Shown here in pieces: positions 7,802-16,440 of a stretch of 64,000 bases of DNA. A program made the position numbers and the translations under genes. The DNA is from Sporosalibacterium faouarense (GTDB lineage: Bacteria; Bacillota; Clostridia; Tissierellales; VENL01), in contig NZ_JAETGO010000045.1 in the NCBI RefSeq assembly GCF_016765695.1, positions 1 to 64,000 of the forward strand. The letters run 5' to 3'. The notes beneath the pieces are model-generated. The model saw only the letters and a list, made by a program, of their open reading frames with translations. It had not been told where the DNA came from and did not search any database. The first letter of the stretch is position 1; each line of letters begins with the position of its first letter.

Positions 7802-8989
7802 ATGTCATATAAAATTAGTGAAAAAGTTAAATGGGTAGGAAAGATTGATTGGGAATTGAGAAATTTCCATGGATATGAGTATTCAACACATAAGGGGACA
7901 TCCTATAATTCTTATTTAATAAGAGATGAAAAGACAGTACTTATTGATACAGTGTGGAGACCATTTGCTGATGAATTTGTTGAAGAATTAAAGAAAGAGA
8001 TAGATTTAGACGAAATAGATTACATAATAATGAATCATGGTGAGATTGACCATAGTGGTGCACTTCCTGAACTTATGAAGGAAATCCCTGGCACTCCTAT
8101 ATACTGTACTAGCAGTGGAGTTAAATCATTGAAAGGACATTATCATGAAGACTGGAATTTTAAAGAAGTAAAAACGGGTGACACTTTAGATATTGGAGAA
8201 AATACATTAACATTCGTTGAGGCGAAAATGCTTCATTGGCCTGACAGCATGTTTACCTATATGGCAGGTGAGAATATATTTTTCAGCAATGATGCCTTTG
8301 GGCAACACTATGCTTCTGAATTAATGTTTAATGATTTAGTAGATAAAGCAGAATTAGATCAACAATCTATCAAATATTATGCAAATATTTTAACGCCATT
8401 TAGTCCTTTAGTTAAGAGAAAAATCAATGAGATATTAAGTATGAACTTACCGATTAATATGATTTGCCCAAGCCATGGAATTATTTGGAGAGAGAATCTT
8501 ACTCAAATAGTCGAAAGGTATCTTAAGTGGTCAGACAATTATCAGGAAGACCAAATAACAATAGTCTATGATAGTATGTGGCATGGAACTAAAAGAATGG
8601 CAGAAGCTATCACGGAAGGTATAAAGACTGTTAATAAGGAGCAAAATATCAAACTATATAATTCAGCTAAAACTGATAAAAACGATATTCTGACCGAGGT
8701 ATTTAAATCTAAGCTAGTTTTGGTTGGATCTCCAACAATAAATAACGGGATTCTCTTTTCAATAGCTGGTATCCTTGAGATGTTGAAAGGATTGAAGTTC
8801 AAAAATAAAAAAGCTGCTGCCTTCGGAACATATGGATGGAGTGGAGAGTCGGTTAAAATAATTACAGATGAATTAAAAGAAGCAGGATTAGATGTAATTA
8901 ATGAAGGCATTAAGCAATTATGGAATCCAGGTGAAGAGGAAATGAATGAGTGTAAAGAATTTGGTAAAGAAATCTTTCAGAAGTTATAA
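7802..8989 (+). CDS. Flavodiiron protein (A-type flavoprotein), copy 1
   Basis: A 395-residue flavodiiron protein, which reduces O2 to water and/or NO to N2O in the cytoplasm of anaerobes. The beta-lactamase-like diiron domain holds all ligands: His79-x-Glu81-x-Asp83-His84, His145, Asp164 and His225. A flavodoxin domain follows from about residue 250, with the FMN-binding TYGWSGE near 340. No rubredoxin domain is fused, so electrons must come from a separate partner. AGGAGG precedes the ATG. It stands alone. This copy has HGEIDHSG at the diiron site, whereas the other two copies have H-x-EPDHSG. Confidence 0.93.
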   Translation: MSYKISEKVKWVGKIDWELRNFHGYEYSTHKGTSYNSYLIRDEKTVLIDTVWRPFADEFVEELKKEIDLDEIDYIIMNHGEIDHSGALPELMKEIPGTPIYCTSSGVKSLKGHYHEDWNFKEVKTGDTLDIGENTLTFVEAKMLHWPDSMFTYMAGENIFFSNDAFGQHYASELMFNDLVDKAELDQQSIKYYANILTPFSPLVKRKINEILSMNLPINMICPSHGIIWRENLTQIVERYLKWSDNYQEDQITIVYDSMWHGTKRMAEAITEGIKTVNKEQNIKLYNSAKTDKNDILTEVFKSKLVLVGSPTINNGILFSIAGILEMLKGLKFKNKKAAAFGTYGWSGESVKIITDELKEAGLDVINEGIKQLWNPGEEEMNECKEFGKEIFQKL

Positions 8990-9234
8990 GTTTTATTCAC
9001 TATTATAACACTATGGATAATTGGTAATCTTAATCAGTTATCTGTAGTTTTTTTATTAAATATAGGAAATACATATCAAAAATCCACGTAAAATTTATAT
9101 GAAAATAAAATCCCATGATTTTTACAGATAATAATAGTCCAATTACAGTTAGCAAACTGATTTCTAAAAGTGTATTTGGGTATAAAAATAACAAGACAAT
9201 AAAATTATAGTTAAAAATTAGAGGGGGAATCATA

Positions 9235-9588
9235 ATGGATTATAGATTTATATTATCATTGATATTGGCAATTATTGTGGCTATATTTGCTATTCAAAAT
9301 TCTAGTGCAGTGGATATAAATTTTCTGTTTGCTAATTTTAATATATCTCAAGCATTAGTTATATTGGTATCAGCATTATTAGGAGCAATTGTAGTTATGT
9401 TCTTAGGAATAGTCCAAAGAATGAAAGTAAATAAAAAATATAAAAATGTAGCTAAGATAGTTGAAAAACTAGAAGTAGAAAATAATAAGTTAATGGCTAA
9501 AAATCAAGAGCTTATTAGTAAATTAGAAGAAGGACATACTAGTGAAGCAAATAATAAAGAGGAAGAGACACCTGAGATACAGGGGTAA
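9235..9588 (+). CDS. LapA-domain (DUF1049) small membrane protein
   Basis: The 117-residue protein has two hydrophobic segments (about 5-22 and 37-58) with AIQNSSAVDINFLF between them, the signature of the LapA/DUF1049 family. A coiled-coil tail (about 65-100) and an acidic C-terminus follow. In Gram-negatives LapA works in lipopolysaccharide assembly; in this organism its role is unknown. GAGGGGG precedes the ATG. Confidence 0.8.
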   Translation: MDYRFILSLILAIIVAIFAIQNSSAVDINFLFANFNISQALVILVSALLGAIVVMFLGIVQRMKVNKKYKNVAKIVEKLEVENNKLMAKNQELISKLEEGHTSEANNKEEETPEIQG

Positions 9589-9647
9589 AATTCTTAAAAG
9601 AAAGTTTGATATGTTAAAGTTAAATAAGATAAGTTAACTTAAAATAG

Positions 9648-9700
9648 ATAAGTTCATGGTAGTTAGATTTCTTTTAATTACATGAACTTATTTTATTTTT
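9648..9700 (+). terminator. Terminator after LapA-like gene
   Basis: ATAAGTTCATG (9648-9658) pairs with CATGAACTTAT (9681-9691), followed by a T-rich tail, 60 bases downstream of the LapA-like gene. Confidence 0.75.
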
Positions 9701-9856
9701 AATTTTTAATAAATTAAATTATTTTGACAAATAGTAGATTACTCATTAGATGGTTTTTAAAAAAAAGTTAAGGTATAAAGGGATATATAAATTTATTGAT
9801 TAAAGAACAAATGTTTGCTATAGTTAAATATATATTTTATAATAGGGGGAGATTAA

Positions 9857-10531
9857 ATGCTCAATATTGAAAAGCATGAGAAAATCATGGATATTGTAAA
9901 ATCTGAATTATCTTGCTCTGCTCACAATATGGACCATGTTTTAAGAGTACATAGCTTATGCCTAGAAATAGGTAAACATGAGAAAAATGTTAATTTAAAT
10001 GTTTTAATTCCAGCTGCTTTATTACATGATATTGCTAGAGTAATAGAAAGTAAAGATACAACTGGAAAAACTGACCATGCTATTTTAGGCAGTGAAATGG
10101 CAGAGAAAATATTAAAAGGGCTGGATTATAATGATAATGATATTGAAGAAATAAAACACTGTATAGTAGCCCATAGATTTAGAAGTGGAAATGAGCCAAG
10201 ATCTATAGAAGCCAAGATTCTTTTTGATGCAGATAAGCTAGACGCTATAGGTGCTATTGGACTAGCTCGCTGTTTTATGCTATCAGGACAATTTGGACAA
10301 AGATTAGAGATTATAGATGACTTGGATCAATATATTAAAGAGAATACCACAGATAATGGAAGAATCAAAGATGTTTCTAAACATACACCATTTATTGAAT
10401 ATGAATTTAAGTTTAAAAAAATACCAAAAAGGCTTTTTACTAGTAGTGCGAAGGAAATAGGAAATGATAGGATAAAATATATGGGCAGATTTTTTAATAG
10501 ATTAACAAAAGAAATAAAAGGAATCATGTAA
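9857..10531 (+). CDS. HD-domain metal-dependent phosphohydrolase
   Basis: The 224-residue protein has the HD-domain pattern: an early His in NMDHVLRVH, the HD pair in ALLHDIAR near residues 53-60, a following His in CIVAHRF, and a later Asp in DADKLDAIGAIG. This resembles the YedJ/HDIG type of uncharacterised hydrolases acting on nucleotides or phosphate esters. It is cytoplasmic, and a class I methyltransferase gene starts 18 bases downstream. Substrate unknown. Confidence 0.82.
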   Translation: MLNIEKHEKIMDIVKSELSCSAHNMDHVLRVHSLCLEIGKHEKNVNLNVLIPAALLHDIARVIESKDTTGKTDHAILGSEMAEKILKGLDYNDNDIEEIKHCIVAHRFRSGNEPRSIEAKILFDADKLDAIGAIGLARCFMLSGQFGQRLEIIDDLDQYIKENTTDNGRIKDVSKHTPFIEYEFKFKKIPKRLFTSSAKEIGNDRIKYMGRFFNRLTKEIKGIM

Positions 10532-10549
10532 ACGAGAGGAGAATATTTA

Positions 10550-11161
10550 ATGGGCAGTAAAATTAAGGATAATATAGCTAAGACATATAACTCGTGTGCT
10601 AATATAAGGGATAAAAATATCGCCCAAGATTGGAAAGTTCACATTAGAAAAGAGTTCTTGGAATATTTAAAGGAAGAAGACAAGAAAACTCTTCTAGATT
10701 TAGGAGCTGGGACAGGTATACATAGTGAATTTTTCAAGCAACAAGATATAGATGTTAAGGCTATTGATATATCAAGAGAAATGGTAAAGCTTTGTTTGGA
10801 GAAGGGTATAAAGTCCTTTGAACTTGATTTTTATAAGCTATATTTATTAAAGAGCAAATTCGATTCTGTATGGGCAATGAATTCATTATTGCATATAGAA
10901 AAGAGAAATATTTCAGATGTACTTAAGCAGATTGATAATATTTTAAATCCTTCTGGCTTATTTTATATGGGGGTTTATGGAGGAGAAGATTCAGAGGGAA
11001 TATGGGAAGATGATATTTATCAGCCGCCAAGATTCTTTTCATTCTATAGTAGTGATAAATTAAAGAAAGTTTTATCCCAATATTTTGAATTAATCAGCTT
11101 TAAGGAAATAAAATTAGATGGGAAATTCGATTTTCAATCAATAATTATGAGGAAGAAATAA
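10550..11161 (+). CDS. Class I SAM-dependent methyltransferase
   Basis: Two hundred and three residues with the SAM-binding glycine loop LLDLGAGTGIHSEFF near residues 45-59, an acidic second motif (VKAIDISREM) and a motif-IV-like stretch SVWAMNSLLHI. Length fits small-molecule methyltransferases such as the UbiE/SAM-MT11 group. It follows the HD-hydrolase gene after 18 bases with its own GAGAGGAG site, so the two probably form one transcript. Substrate not identifiable. Confidence 0.85.
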   Translation: MGSKIKDNIAKTYNSCANIRDKNIAQDWKVHIRKEFLEYLKEEDKKTLLDLGAGTGIHSEFFKQQDIDVKAIDISREMVKLCLEKGIKSFELDFYKLYLLKSKFDSVWAMNSLLHIEKRNISDVLKQIDNILNPSGLFYMGVYGGEDSEGIWEDDIYQPPRFFSFYSSDKLKKVLSQYFELISFKEIKLDGKFDFQSIIMRKK

Positions 11162-11336
11162 GATATGTAATTCTTAAAATTTTTATTGGCAAATCACCTC
11201 ATATTTAGTTGCATCTATTATTTTAAAAAGATATTTTAGTAAATTATAGAGAAACCTATGATATGATAAAGATGCTATCAAAAAAGGCTTCTCTAGATAT
11301 AAGATAAAGATACATATGATTTTATCTTTTGATAAG

Positions 11337-11442
11337 ACTCCCACTTCTATAAGTGGGAGAGAAGACTTCTCTTCAGGTGGCGTAGAGTCTCCATCTGAAG
11401 CCCCGATGTTCTGCTTTAGCAGAACGAGTTCACTTAGTGGGA
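11337..11442. other. GC-rich cluster of three hairpins, possible IS200/IS605-type end or structured RNA
   Basis: About half of these bases are G or C, against roughly 30 % around them. Three hairpins follow each other: CTCCCACTT/AAGTGGGAG (11338-11359), CTTCAGGTGG/CCATCTGAAG (11371-11400) and GTTCTGCT/AGCAGAAC (11408-11425). The last bases (AGTGGGAG, 11435-11442) can also pair with the first arm. A palindrome AGAGAAG-A-CTTCTCT lies between hairpins 1 and 2. The cluster abuts the stop codon of the DUF3231 gene. Such arrays occur at the 3' ends of IS200/IS605 elements and their guide RNAs, but no transposase or TnpB is present. It may be a remnant, a non-autonomous element or a stand-alone RNA. 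Confidence 0.45.
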
Positions 11443-11978
11443 GATCCAGGAGGATTATAATCGGGTGGAATCTTCGCCCAGCCTCTTTTTCTCATTTTGG
11501 TCTTCAAAGTTGAACCAAAGGTTAAACTTTCAATCAAGAACTCTACCCAAATGGCCCCGATATCAGTTCTAACAGATTGAGATGCAGCTGTTGCTGCCTG
11601 AATCGACATAGATATTATTTTTAAAGCTAGACCATTACTAATCTCTGTATTACTTAATTTTACTCCAGGTGGAATATCAATTGAATTACTCTTAGGCTTA
11701 TCTTCTGTAATTGGAGGGATGGACACTCCTTCTTTTATCATAAATTCTTTGAGCTTTTTACTTTGATTTTTACACAATTTCATTCCATCTTCTAAAATTC
11801 CTAATAACTCATCATCGGTTGTGGTGTTTTTACTCAATTGTTCAAAGGACAAGGCTTCAGTGACTAAAGAAAAATAAGTCCAGCAGAATGAAGCCTCAAT
11901 AATATTTAATGGTGGCTTTGCTTCATCATCAATGACAGTATTAAACATACCTTTTATAGCTTCCATAATATTTGGCAT
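11430..11978 (-). CDS. DUF3231 family protein
   Basis: A 182-residue protein of the DUF3231 family, small helical-bundle proteins common in spore-forming Firmicutes, with no known function. Recognisable parts are the N-terminal helix followed by ASFCWTYF, the central DGMKLCKNQSKKLKEFM and the C-terminal RKRGWAKIPPDYNPPG. AGGTG precedes the ATG. Monocistronic and leftward; its stop codon lies at the edge of the GC-rich hairpin cluster. Confidence 0.75.
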   Translation of the reverse strand: MPNIMEAIKGMFNTVIDDEAKPPLNIIEASFCWTYFSLVTEALSFEQLSKNTTTDDELLGILEDGMKLCKNQSKKLKEFMIKEGVSIPPITEDKPKSNSIDIPPGVKLSNTEISNGLALKIISMSIQAATAASQSVRTDIGAIWVEFLIESLTFGSTLKTKMRKRGWAKIPPDYNPPGSPTK

Positions 11979-12145
11979 TTTATCACCTCTTTTAAATATT
12001 TTTCGTCATTAAATATTAATTTATTCCCATATTTATAATCTCAAGAATTTGGATGATTAATTTATTTATAAAACATGTTGTATTATTATTCAAATAGGGT
12101 AAAAATTTACCAAACAATTGGAAGGCTAATCAAAGGGGGGTTACT

Positions 12146-13741
12146 ATGAATAAGAGTAATGAAAAAAACTTTAATATTTCATACCAAGATGTGTTTTATA
12201 ATTCAAATTTGATTATGCTCTTAATTGATACTAAAAATGGAGATATAATTGATGCAAATCCATCGGCACTTAATTTTTATGGATATAGCAAAGATGAGAT
12301 GTATGGCTTAAAGATATTTGATATCAATAATTCGAATGATGAAGAAATATGGAATAAGATGAATTTAGTAATTAAGCATAAAGAAAATAAGTTTTATTTC
12401 AAGCATAAATTATCTAATGGGGAATTAAGGGATGTTGAAGTGAACTGGGGAGTAACTTCCTGGAATAACAAAAATGTTTTGCATACTGTAGTCAATGATA
12501 TAACTGAGAGTGTTAAATCCATTGGGAATTTAGAAGAGAGTAAGATAAAATATGAAGTACTATTTAATAGCTCTAAAGATTATGTTTATCTTCATTTAAT
12601 TGATGATAATGGATTTCCTGGAAGATTTATTGAAGTAAATGATATAGCTAAAAGAAATATAGGATATACAAGAGAAGAGTTTTTGGATATGACTCCTATG
12701 GATATATTTGACTCTAAAGGCATAATGAAAAACTATTCTGCAATAATGGAAACATTATTGGAAGGAAAAACTGTTACTTTTGAATCTATTCTTATTACGA
12801 AGTCTGGTTCTAGGATTCCAGTTGAAATAAACTCTAAGGTTTTCCAATTGATTAATCAACCTATAGTTTTAACTGCTGCAAGGGATATAACTAGACGTAA
12901 GATAATGGAAAAGGATAGAGAAAAGCTAATAGAAGAAAAAGAGTATAATAAATTAAGAAGTGAATTTTTTGCTAATATATCCCATGAATTAAAGACTCCA
13001 TTAAATATGATCTTTTCTACAATTCAATTTATTAAAGTATATTTAGAGTCAGGGAAAGGTATCATAAGACTCAGGGAAGGAATAAAATATTTAGATAAAA
13101 TGCTACTGAATTCCTATAGATTATTAAGAATTGTTAATAATATAATTGATATAACAAAGATAGATGGAGATTTTTATACATTAGATTTAGTTGATCATAA
13201 TATTATATGTTTAATAAATAATATTGTTGAAGAAGTATCTCAATCTAAACAAATTAAAGGTCGTACTCTGGAAATGCAATGTGAAACCAAAGATATCAGT
13301 ATAGCTGTTGATAGCTACAGTTTTGAGAGGATTATTCTTAATCTTATATCTAATTCAATAAAATTTACTGACAAAGATGGTAAAATCATTATAAAAGTTT
13401 ATGAAGAGAATGATTATATTTGTATTTCAGTTATGGATGATGGCATTGGCATTGATAAAGACAAGCTTAGCTGTATATTTGATCCATTTAGACAAGTGGA
13501 TAGAAGTTTAAATAGGGCTAATGAAGGAAGTGGAATGGGACTATCAATATCAAGAGCTTTAGTAGAGCTACATGGAGGAGAGATAAAAGTAGAAAGTATG
13601 ATTAATAAGGGGAGTACTTTTACAGTAAAATTTCCTGATAGGAAAAACTCATTAGAAGATAACTCAATAATAGAGGAAGGTAATAATCGTATAAATAGGG
13701 GGAATCAAGTAAAAATTGAGTTATCAGATATTTATTATTAG
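12146..13741 (+). CDS. PAS-PAS sensor histidine kinase, soluble, orphan
   Basis: A 531-residue kinase without membrane segments. Two PAS domains (about 15-125 and 135-250) lead into a HisKA domain with the phospho-acceptor in NISHELKTPLN (near residue 280). The ATPase domain follows: N box NLISNSIKFTDKDG, G1 DDGIGIDKD, G2 EGSGMGLS. The signal must be cytoplasmic. There is no response regulator next to it, so the partner is elsewhere; orphan kinases of this shape often feed the sporulation phosphorelay, which is only a suggestion here. AAAGGGGGG precedes the ATG. Confidence 0.9.
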   Translation: MNKSNEKNFNISYQDVFYNSNLIMLLIDTKNGDIIDANPSALNFYGYSKDEMYGLKIFDINNSNDEEIWNKMNLVIKHKENKFYFKHKLSNGELRDVEVNWGVTSWNNKNVLHTVVNDITESVKSIGNLEESKIKYEVLFNSSKDYVYLHLIDDNGFPGRFIEVNDIAKRNIGYTREEFLDMTPMDIFDSKGIMKNYSAIMETLLEGKTVTFESILITKSGSRIPVEINSKVFQLINQPIVLTAARDITRRKIMEKDREKLIEEKEYNKLRSEFFANISHELKTPLNMIFSTIQFIKVYLESGKGIIRLREGIKYLDKMLLNSYRLLRIVNNIIDITKIDGDFYTLDLVDHNIICLINNIVEEVSQSKQIKGRTLEMQCETKDISIAVDSYSFERIILNLISNSIKFTDKDGKIIIKVYEENDYICISVMDDGIGIDKDKLSCIFDPFRQVDRSLNRANEGSGMGLSISRALVELHGGEIKVESMINKGSTFTVKFPDRKNSLEDNSIIEEGNNRINRGNQVKIELSDIYY

Positions 13742-13832
13742 ATAGTTTTTTGAATAAAAAGACTTTCTACTTAGTAAAATAATGGTACAGAAAAATGTTA
13801 ATTAAATAAAATTTAATATTAGGAGTGATAGG

Positions 13833-15005
13833 ATGAAGAAAAAAATTGGATTATTACCTAAGCTAATAATAGGTATAATTGCTGGTATAATAATAGGTTT
13901 GATTTCTAAATCAATAGAGATGTATGTAATTGTAAGACTGCTTAGCACCTTTAGTGGGATATTTGGAAATTTCTTAAAATTCATTATACCTTTTGTTATA
14001 ATCGGATTTGTGGCGCCAGGTATTGCCGATTTAGGAAGGGGCGCAGGAAAATTATTGGGAATTACAGCAGCCATTGCCTACATATCAGCAGTAGTTGCAG
14101 GAATAACAGCTTACTTTATTGGGTCAGCTATATTACCAGGGTTAATTAAAGGTGGAGAACTAGTATCAGAAGCAGGAATAGATGTAAGCCCATACTTTAC
14201 TATTGAGATTGAACCAATGATGGGTGTAATGACAGCTCTTGTAACAGCCTTTTTACTAGGGTTAGGAATGTCAAGTATAAAGGGAAAAAGTCTATTTGAA
14301 GCATTAAGAGACTTTCAAAAGATAATAGAATTGGTAATTAGATATATTCTAATACCATTTATACCTCTTCACATAGCAGGAATTTTTGCTAAACTAACAA
14401 CAACAGGTGAAATATTTAATACCATAAAGACATTCTCATCTGTCTTTGTTATGATAATTATACTTCAATTATCGTATATTATAGTTCAATATATTATAGC
14501 TTTTATATATACTGGAAAGAATCCAGTGAGATGTATAACTAATATGTTGCCAGCATATTTTACGGCTTTAGGTACTCAGTCCTCGGCAGCTACTATACCT
14601 GTAACTATTCAAAGTGCGAGGAAGAATGAAGTCTCAGAAGATATTATTGACTTTGTTATACCATTAGGAGCTACCATCCATTTAGCAGGGGATACAATTA
14701 CACTGGTACTAGCATCTATGGGGGTAATGTTAATGTCAGGGACAACACCAACTTTTGCTACTATGCTTCCCTTTATATTAATGCTTGGAGTAACAATGGT
14801 TGCAGCACCTGGAATTCCTGGTGGTGGAGTAATGGCAGCACTAGGTTTATTAGAAAGTATGCTTATGTTTGGATCAGGACAACAGGCTCTAATGATAGCA
14901 TTACATTTTGCTCAAGATAGTTTTGGAACAGCAACAAATGTAACTGGAGATGGAGCTATAGCTATAATTGTAGATAAGATTGCAGGTAATAATAAGAGTA
15001 AATAG
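13833..15005 (+). CDS. Dicarboxylate/amino acid:cation symporter (DAACS family)
   Basis: A 390-residue transporter with eight or so membrane segments, the family's usual length. The serine-rich re-entrant loop appears as TALGTQSSAATIP and the substrate/cation region as HLAGDTITLVLASM and QDSFGTATNVTGDGA. Homologues take up glutamate, aspartate, serine or C4-dicarboxylates with Na+ or H+. AGGAGTG precedes the ATG. Monocistronic, with a hairpin 50 bases downstream. Confidence 0.85.
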   Translation: MKKKIGLLPKLIIGIIAGIIIGLISKSIEMYVIVRLLSTFSGIFGNFLKFIIPFVIIGFVAPGIADLGRGAGKLLGITAAIAYISAVVAGITAYFIGSAILPGLIKGGELVSEAGIDVSPYFTIEIEPMMGVMTALVTAFLLGLGMSSIKGKSLFEALRDFQKIIELVIRYILIPFIPLHIAGIFAKLTTTGEIFNTIKTFSSVFVMIIILQLSYIIVQYIIAFIYTGKNPVRCITNMLPAYFTALGTQSSAATIPVTIQSARKNEVSEDIIDFVIPLGATIHLAGDTITLVLASMGVMLMSGTTPTFATMLPFILMLGVTMVAAPGIPGGGVMAALGLLESMLMFGSGQQALMIALHFAQDSFGTATNVTGDGAIAIIVDKIAGNNKSK

Positions 15006-15053
15006 GAAAATGGTATCATATAACAAATATAAAATATCTAGTATAATATTTAT

Positions 15054-15085
15054 ATAGAAGCTGACATAGTCTTGTCAGCTTCTAT
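15054..15085 (+). terminator. Hairpin after symporter gene
   Basis: A 13-base-pair perfect stem (15054-15066 with 15073-15085) and a six-base loop lie about 50 bases after the symporter stop codon. There is no clear T tract, so it may act as a transcript-stabilising hairpin as well as a terminator. Confidence 0.6.
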
Positions 15086-15404
15086 CATAAGGACAAGCAT
15101 AAAGATGAATTTAGATTTATCATATTAGAATTATATTCTGAATAGATATAAAAGCAGTATTATAAATTACTTTAAAAAAATTGTTCTAAAATACAATGAT
15201 TGACATTTTACGACAAAGGAATTGTATATAATAGATATTGAATGTATTGATTATAAGTTAGAATTGATAAAATATATTTTAAATATAATAAAAATCAAGA
15301 ATAATTGGAACAATTTAGAGAAAATATAAGTCTAATAAGTTATATGGAGAGTAACTATTATTCTGCTAACATAATATACTTTTGAACATATGGGGTTGAT
15401 AAAT
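15086..15404. other. AT-rich intergenic region
   Basis: About 320 bases between the symporter hairpin and the next gene. I see no coding sequence. A TTGACA at about 15202 with TATAAT-like bases some 20 bases later may be the promoter of the 15405 gene; an ACGACAAA near-match to a Spo0A box lies between them. Confidence 0.4.
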
Positions 15405-15989
15405 ATGGTTTATAAACTATTTACGTCACTTAATATTACAGATTGTGAAAAAAAGCTCAGAGATACAATAAAAGAGAATATGTTGCCCTCAAGTGCTGAT
15501 AGAATAAAATGCTTTGGTAAGCTAGATATTAAAAAAAGAAATTTTTGGATAATGAATAAATTTAGAAAAAATAATTGTGATAAGAGAAAGTATAATTTAC
15601 CATCACTAGGGAAATTTGTTGGGGAGTTACATCCTAGTGAAGATGGAACTAAGATTGTAGGTCAATTTGAATCGTTTAGAATTTCAAAGGTATTTTTAGG
15701 CATTTGGTATATGGCTATTATATTTTCTTTAACTCTATGTATATATAGAGGGGTACTAGATTTTGTAGTAAATGATAATATTAATACATCTTTAATTAAA
15801 ATTTGTTTAGCTATTATTACCCTTTGTATAATAGGTTGGATCGTATTTAAATTAAGTATAAGTAGAAGAAAAAAGGTTGAAGAGCATACTATGGAATTTT
15901 TAATAAATCTATTACAAGTTGATGAAATAGAAACAGAATTGGAAGAGAATATTGTTGCTTTTTCAAGTCTCAATGAAGGATTAGAATAA
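15405..15989 (+). CDS. Membrane protein of unknown function
   Basis: A 194-residue protein with a basic N-terminal half (lysine-rich around residues 35-60), then two membrane segments in the C-terminal half (about 95-115 and 128-148) and an acidic tail. I recognise no family. ATG 15405 is preferred over the in-frame ATG 15390 because a weak GGGG lies before it, while 15390 has none; the choice is not firm. Monocistronic. Confidence 0.6.
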   Translation: MVYKLFTSLNITDCEKKLRDTIKENMLPSSADRIKCFGKLDIKKRNFWIMNKFRKNNCDKRKYNLPSLGKFVGELHPSEDGTKIVGQFESFRISKVFLGIWYMAIIFSLTLCIYRGVLDFVVNDNINTSLIKICLAIITLCIIGWIVFKLSISRRKKVEEHTMEFLINLLQVDEIETELEENIVAFSSLNEGLE

Positions 15990-15999
15990 AGAGAGTTAG

Positions 16000-16235
16000 A
16001 GCTAATGTATGAATTAAAATTTAATAACCTTATTTCACTTATAATTTATGGCCGAGAATACCTAGATTTTTTTTAAAAAAGAAAAGGGACAATCGGCTTT
16101 TAATTTTTTTTAAAATACTTTATACTTTTTAATAAAAAATCAATAAATTTATGTGAAAGTAGAAGGATATTTAATAAAAAAAGTAGAATCAAGTATATAA
16201 TAGATAATAGAAGTTATATAATATAACGTACTTCC
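16000..16235. other. AT-rich intergenic region, nothing coding seen
   Basis: A strongly AT-rich stretch with long A and T runs. It contains several TATAAT-like sequences near 16190-16225 just before a hairpin with a T tract, which could mark a small untranslated RNA. Confidence 0.35.
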
Positions 16236-16285
16236 ATAAGGTAGGCAAGAAATGCCAGCATATACCAGTATCTTATTTTTTTGTT
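16236..16285 (+). terminator. Hairpin with T tract, terminator-like
   Basis: ATAAG and GGTA/GGCA arms pair with TGCC/TACC and CTTAT through an interrupted stem, followed by seven T. It is 250 bases after the last gene and 155 before the next, so it may end a long 3' region or a small RNA. Confidence 0.45.
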
Positions 16286-16385
16286 TAAGATTAACAAAAA
16301 AGTTGAAATTTTCAGATAACAAGAGTATAATGTATGCAAGTTTATAATTATATAGATATTTATAGAATTATGTATTGTAAAACAG

Positions 16386-16414
16386 TTTACATGCCTATAG
16401 GTATATGATATAAT
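16386..16414 (+). promoter_or_regulatory. Promoter of the RRNPP-type regulator, with palindromic spacer
   Basis: TTTACA (16386-16391) and a perfect TATAAT (16409-16414) are 17 bases apart, 27 bases before the gene start. The spacer holds an imperfect palindrome around CCTATAGG, a plausible site for autoregulation. Confidence 0.7.
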
Positions 16415-16440
16415 TAAATTAATTAAAAGAAGGTGGTTAA

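Noticed and set aside
11316-11513. 65-residue rightward frame through the GC-rich hairpins
   Set aside because: It runs through hairpins and antisense to the end of the DUF3231 gene; no family resemblance. I treated it as non-coding structure.
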